DNA of 64,000 nucleotides from RPQJ01 sp963700045. GTDB lineage: Bacteria; Pseudomonadota; Gammaproteobacteria; Steroidobacterales; Steroidobacteraceae. The notes under the pieces are model-generated. The model made no database searches. It saw only the letters and a program-made list of their open reading frames with translations, and was not told the origin of the DNA. Positions 60,614 to 64,000 of this stretch are shown piece by piece; the stretch's first letter is position 1, and every line of letters starts with the position of its first letter. The translations under genes and the position numbers were made by a program. Where the stretch lies: contig CAVOWK010000022.1 in NCBI GenBank assembly GCA_963700045.1, positions 108,859-172,858 of the forward strand. The letters run 5' to 3'.

Positions 60614-62686
60614 GTGACTGCCCTGTCGGAGAAGCTGTTGTTGCTGCTGCCGCTGTTGCTGCTCGCCGGCGGCGCAGTGGCGGCCGGGCCGTCGGCAGCG
60701 CAATACGGCATGGAATTGCAGGAGGCCACGATCGTCCTGCCGGACGGCGTGCGACTGGCCGCGGATCTCTATCGGCCCACTGGCGCCGCGACGGACGCGA
60801 AGTTCCCGGTGCTGCTCGAGTACCTGCCATACCGCAAGACCGAGGCCCGCGGGCGCAACTGGCCGCTCTACTCGTACTTCGTGCAACGCGGCTACGTGGT
60901 GGCGCGCGTGGACATTCGCGGCACCGGCAACAGCGAGGGCACGCTCGTGCCTTACGAGTATTCCGACATCGAACTCGACGACGGCGAAGACGTCATTGCC
61001 TGGCTCGCGCAACAGCCGTGGTCGACCGGCGCCGTGGGCATGTTCGGAATCTCCTGGGGCGGCTTCAACGCGATCCAGCTGGCGGGTCGCCAGCCGCCGG
61101 CGTTGCGGGCATTCATCGCTGTCGATGCCACGGACGACCTGTACCAGGAGGACGTCCACTACATGGACGGCATCATGCACCTCGACTCCTGGGAGATGAG
61201 CCAGGACCTGGACAACGCCCGCCCCGGCGCGCCTGGCTATGTGATGGACGATGCCTACTTCCGGGACCGCTTCGACACCCCGCCGTGGATGCTGACGTGG
61301 AAACGCGAACAGCGTGACGGGCCGTTCTGGGATCGAGCCTCGTGGCGCGATCGCCAGCAGAAGATCACGGTGCCGGGCTTCTACATCGGCGGCTGGTACG
61401 ACGGTTACCGCGACGTGATCCCGCGCGTGCTCGAACACGCCGGCGGACCCGTGAAGGCCATGATCGGGCCGTGGTCGCATGCCTGGCCGCACGAACCGTA
61501 CCCGAAGCCCGGCATGGAATGGCGCCACGAGGCCGTGCGCTGGTTCGATCACTGGCTGAAGGGTGCCGACACCGGCATCCTGCGCGAGCCGCGCTTCGCC
61601 GTGTACGTGCGCGACTGGCACCCGCCAGGACCGTACCTCGACACGGCTCCCGGGCACTGGCGCTGGGAAGACGGTTGGCCGATCGCGCGCATCGAACAGC
61701 GGCCGCTCAGCCTGCGCAACGATCACACGCTCGGCGATGTCGACGCGGCGCGCGCCACGCACCGGCTGCGCTATGTGCCGGGCATCGGCATCGAGGCGGG
61801 GGGGCCCGTGATGTGGTGGGGCGACGTCGCCCACGACCAGCGACCCACCGACGCCTTCAGCCTGGTGTACGACTCCGCGCCGCTGTCGGCGGACCTGGAG
61901 ATCCTGGGACTGCCGCGCGCGCTGCTGCGCGTGAGCACTGACGCGCCGCGTGCCAACTGGTTCGCGCGCATCTCGGACGTCGCTCCCGACGGCACCGTGA
62001 CTCAGGTGGCGGGCGCCGGTTTCAATGGCAATCACTGGCGTTCCGCCCGCGCGCCTGAGTTGCTCACGCCCGGCAAGGAATTCCCGCTGGACATCGAAAT
62101 GCATTTCACCTCGTGGGTATTCCCGCAAGGACACCGCATCCGCGTGGCGGTGAACAACTCGCAATGGCCGATGCTGTGGCCGTCGCCGCACCCGATGACG
62201 ACGACGCTGGCGATCGGCGGACCCGACGGCGCCCGTGTCATCTTGCCCGTGGTGCCGAAGTCAGCGCGCCCTGCGCCGGCGTTCCTGCCGCCGACGGCGA
62301 GCCCGGCGCTGCCGGGCTTCGAGCCACTCGACAATGGCACGCCATCGGGCTACGGCGAGATCTCGGAGGTGCGACGCAACCCGCAGACGGGCGCCGTCAC
62401 CGCGGTCGCGACCAACACCGGCAGTGAACGCCACCCCTGGGGAATCGAGCGCTACGAGGAGCGGATCGAGCACAGCACCTCGGACGCGCACCCCGCGAAC
62501 ACGTCGATGACCGGCACGCACCGCATGGAAGTCGACCTGCCCGACCGCAGGCTCCGGTGGGAGGCGGACCTTGTTTTTCGCAGCGACCTCACCGGCTACG
62601 ACTACGAGTACGTCCGGCGGGTCTACGAGAACGACAAGCTGCTGCGGGAAAAGCGCTGGACCCAGCGTTTCCCGCGAGACCCGTGA
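60614..62686 (+). CDS. CocE/NonD (S15-like) alpha/beta hydrolase, exported
   Basis: The 690-residue precursor has a strong signal peptide (LLLLLPLLLLAGGAVAAGPS). The alpha/beta domain has the S15 pattern LADLYRPTGA-like region ADLYRPTGAA, VDIRGTGNSEG, and the nucleophile elbow GMFGISWGGFNAIQ. Glu/Asp and His partners are expected near GGWYDGYRDVIP and GPWSHAWPHE. A jellyroll C-domain follows (ISDVAPDGTVTQVAGAG; SSWVFPQGH-like TSWVFPQGHRIRVAVNNS). The family cleaves amides and esters, including Xaa-Pro peptides. I take GTG 60614 with GAGAGG six bases upstream; ATG 60590 is an alternative. It is the last plus-strand gene of the group. Confidence 0.88.
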   Translation: MTALSEKLLLLLPLLLLAGGAVAAGPSAAQYGMELQEATIVLPDGVRLAADLYRPTGAATDAKFPVLLEYLPYRKTEARGRNWPLYSYFVQRGYVVARVDIRGTGNSEGTLVPYEYSDIELDDGEDVIAWLAQQPWSTGAVGMFGISWGGFNAIQLAGRQPPALRAFIAVDATDDLYQEDVHYMDGIMHLDSWEMSQDLDNARPGAPGYVMDDAYFRDRFDTPPWMLTWKREQRDGPFWDRASWRDRQQKITVPGFYIGGWYDGYRDVIPRVLEHAGGPVKAMIGPWSHAWPHEPYPKPGMEWRHEAVRWFDHWLKGADTGILREPRFAVYVRDWHPPGPYLDTAPGHWRWEDGWPIARIEQRPLSLRNDHTLGDVDAARATHRLRYVPGIGIEAGGPVMWWGDVAHDQRPTDAFSLVYDSAPLSADLEILGLPRALLRVSTDAPRANWFARISDVAPDGTVTQVAGAGFNGNHWRSARAPELLTPGKEFPLDIEMHFTSWVFPQGHRIRVAVNNSQWPMLWPSPHPMTTTLAIGGPDGARVILPVVPKSARPAPAFLPPTASPALPGFEPLDNGTPSGYGEISEVRRNPQTGAVTAVATNTGSERHPWGIERYEERIEHSTSDAHPANTSMTGTHRMEVDLPDRRLRWEADLVFRSDLTGYDYEYVRRVYENDKLLREKRWTQRFPRDP

Positions 62687-62723
62687 CGGCGCTGCCCGCC
62701 GGCCTGGCGGCCGAGCGCGTTAC

Positions 62724-63299
62724 CTATTCGCCTGCGTGCCGGAACGGCTGCCTGGCGAAGATGCGCCGCAGCATCGGCTCGAAGCGCTCCAGCGGCAGCG
62801 TGTCGTAGGCAGGATCGAACGAGCATTGATCCCACCGGTGGCAGAACTCCACCGCCGCCGCGTAGTGCCGATGCTCGCGATAGCGCTCGCGGGCATGGCG
62901 GTCGCCACCGGTGTGGTGCGCGAAGTAATAGGCCTGGAAGACGCCGTGGTGCTGGACGATCCACCAGGTTCGCTCGGACACGTATGGGCGCAGAATCGCA
63001 GCCGCGAACTCGCCGTGATTGTGTGGAGCCAGCGCGTCGCCCAGGTCGTGCAGCAATGCCGCGACCACGAGTTCGTCGTCCGCACCGTCGCGCAGCGCTC
63101 GCGTCGCCGCCTGCAGCGCATGCTGCTGGCGGTCGATCGCGTACCCGGTGAACGTGGCGCCCTGGGCGCGGAAGTAGCCGAGCACCCGGTCGGCGAGCGC
63201 GACCGAATATTCGTCCTCGAGCCGCTGCAGGTGGGCAAATTCCTCCTGGGTACCGTCTTCCATGCGGGTGAAGCGTACGGGCGTCATGGCGGTGTTCAT
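62724..63299 (-). CDS. HD-domain protein, possible diiron oxygenase or phosphohydrolase
   Basis: A 191-residue cytoplasmic HD-domain protein. The expected metal ligands are present: His60 (QQHALQAA), His84-Asp85 (LLHDLGDAL), His93/His95 (APHNHGEF), His117/His118 (VQHHGVF) and Asp157 (HRWDQCSF). Six ligands and a large helical lid fit the mixed-valent diiron HD oxygenases (PhnZ/MIOX-like), but a phosphohydrolase role is also possible. I take ATG 63299 (MNTAMTPVRF); ATG 63287 is close by, and no ribosome site is visible. It converges with the hydrolase gene and diverges from the PLP enzyme gene. Confidence 0.8.
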   Translation of the reverse strand: MNTAMTPVRFTRMEDGTQEEFAHLQRLEDEYSVALADRVLGYFRAQGATFTGYAIDRQQHALQAATRALRDGADDELVVAALLHDLGDALAPHNHGEFAAAILRPYVSERTWWIVQHHGVFQAYYFAHHTGGDRHARERYREHRHYAAAVEFCHRWDQCSFDPAYDTLPLERFEPMLRRIFARQPFRHAGE

Positions 63300-63384
63300 T
63301 TCGCAACAGTACGCCGTTGCTGCAGAATGCGGAACGTCACACCGAACCCCGCGCCTCGCCTCGCCTCGCTGGAGCCAGACACCC

Positions 63385-64000
63385 ATGAGTTCGCTCGACC
63401 TCGACTACGTGCGTGCGCAGTTTCCCGCCTTCGGTGAGCCAAGTCTCGCGGGGTTCGCGCACTTCGAGAATGCCGGCGGCTCGTTCGCCTGTGGCCAGGC
63501 GATTGCGGCGCTGCAGGAATTCTACCGGCAGACCAAGGTGCAGCCCTACTACGCTTTCGAGCCGTCAGCTACCGCGGGCGCCCGCATGGACAGCGCGCAG
63601 CGACGGCTGGCCGCGTGGCTGCATGTCGACACGGACGATTTGCACCTGGGACCGTCGACCTCGCAGAACACCTACGTGCTGGCACAGGCATTTCGCCGGT
63701 ACCTGCAACCGGGCGACGAAGTCATCGTCACCAACCAGGACCACGAGGCCAACGTCGGCGCCTGGGCGCGGCTTCAGGATGCGGGTTGCGTGGTGCGCAC
63801 GTGGCCGGTGGACGCGACCGGCGAGTTGCGGATCGCAGACCTTGCGGACCTGCTCGGGCCGCGCACGCGGGTGGTGGCCTTCACGCAGTGCTCGAACGTC
63901 GTTGGCAGCATCCATCCCGTGCGGGAAATCACCGACCTGGTGCACGAGGCGGGTGCGTGGGCCGTCGTGGATGGCGTGTCCGACTGCCCGCACGGCCTGC
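63385..64000 (+). CDS. Class V aminotransferase / cysteine desulfurase-like PLP enzyme, cut by window edge
   Basis: The frame runs from ATG 63385 (GGAG ten bases upstream) to the right edge with no stop, giving 205 residues. It opens LDYVRAQFPAFGEPSLAGFA and HFENAGGSFACGQAI, typical of the class V fold (cysteine desulfurase, isopenicillin-N epimerase-like). It then has GPSTSQNTYVLAQAF for the PLP phosphate, VTNQDHEANVGAW for the ring-stacking His, and VVDGVSDCPHG just before the edge. The PLP lysine lies outside the window. It diverges from the HD gene with 85 bases between. Confidence 0.88.
   Translation, partial: MSSLDLDYVRAQFPAFGEPSLAGFAHFENAGGSFACGQAIAALQEFYRQTKVQPYYAFEPSATAGARMDSAQRRLAAWLHVDTDDLHLGPSTSQNTYVLAQAFRRYLQPGDEVIVTNQDHEANVGAWARLQDAGCVVRTWPVDATGELRIADLADLLGPRTRVVAFTQCSNVVGSIHPVREITDLVHEAGAWAVVDGVSDCPHGL

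Overview
The window looks like a chromosomal segment from a high-GC gammaproteobacterium. The main evidence is gene order: a petABC cytochrome bc1 operon followed by sspA, ibaG-murA facing kdsD-kdsC-lptC-lptA-lptB-rpoN-hpf-rapZ, metK-ahcY, and mpl. The family could be Steroidobacterales/Nevskiales-like, but that is inference. It codes densely on both strands. I see no rRNA, tRNA, CRISPR or prophage.

Layout: 1-3.4 kb, sspA (cut by the window edge) and petCBA on the minus strand. 3.6-5.1 kb, murA and ibaG on the minus strand. 5.2-13.0 kb, Kdo and LPS-transport genes, sigma-54, hpf, rapZ and mgtE. 13.0-17.2 kb, patatin-like lipase, secreted peroxiredoxin, and a VWA protein with its MoxR ATPase. 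17.4-23.1 kb, a central-carbon operon tkt-gap-pgk-pyk. 23.3-26.3 kb, metK, then ahcY behind an S-adenosylhomocysteine riboswitch. 26.4-30.6 kb, dps, an O-methyltransferase, cpdA, crcB and hemL. 30.6-36.3 kb, a surface-glycan-like group (OafA-type acyltransferase, Tat lipoprotein beta-propeller, double-domain glycosyltransferase). 36.5-40.9 kb, Lon-N protein, mpl, a membrane protein, rnd and adk. 41.1-44.5 kb, a pyrophosphate module: PPi-dependent phosphofructokinase and membrane H+-pyrophosphatase. 44.7-46.1 kb, an IS1111-type (IS110 family) insertion sequence. 46.3-48.4 kb, poorly known accessory genes and decayed sequence. 48.4-64 kb, an accessory catabolic/uptake region: DUF885 peptidase, FAD oxidoreductase, two MFS carriers, a secreted endonuclease/phosphatase-fold protein, a Tat aldo-keto reductase, an alkaline-phosphatase-superfamily enzyme, a TonB-dependent receptor, a CocE/S15 hydrolase, an HD-domain protein, and a PLP enzyme cut by the right edge.

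The most unusual non-coding signal is a family of three long arrays with 9-base AGGAAGG-type units (3.45-3.57, 11.50-11.65 and 24.56-24.71 kb). Each begins at the stop codon of the upstream gene as a purine-rich arm. Each then switches to a pyrimidine-rich arm and ends at the apparent promoter of the next gene in the same direction. Three other long inverted repeats (14.94-15.04, 16.26-16.33, 48.25-48.33 kb) also lie between genes.

Four genes (rapZ, hppA, an FAD oxidoreductase and a small secreted protein) are each broken by one single-base shift, at or near short G/C/T runs in the first three. Since hppA and rapZ are conserved housekeeping-type genes, sequencing or assembly indels are the likelier cause, but real mutation cannot be excluded from sequence alone.
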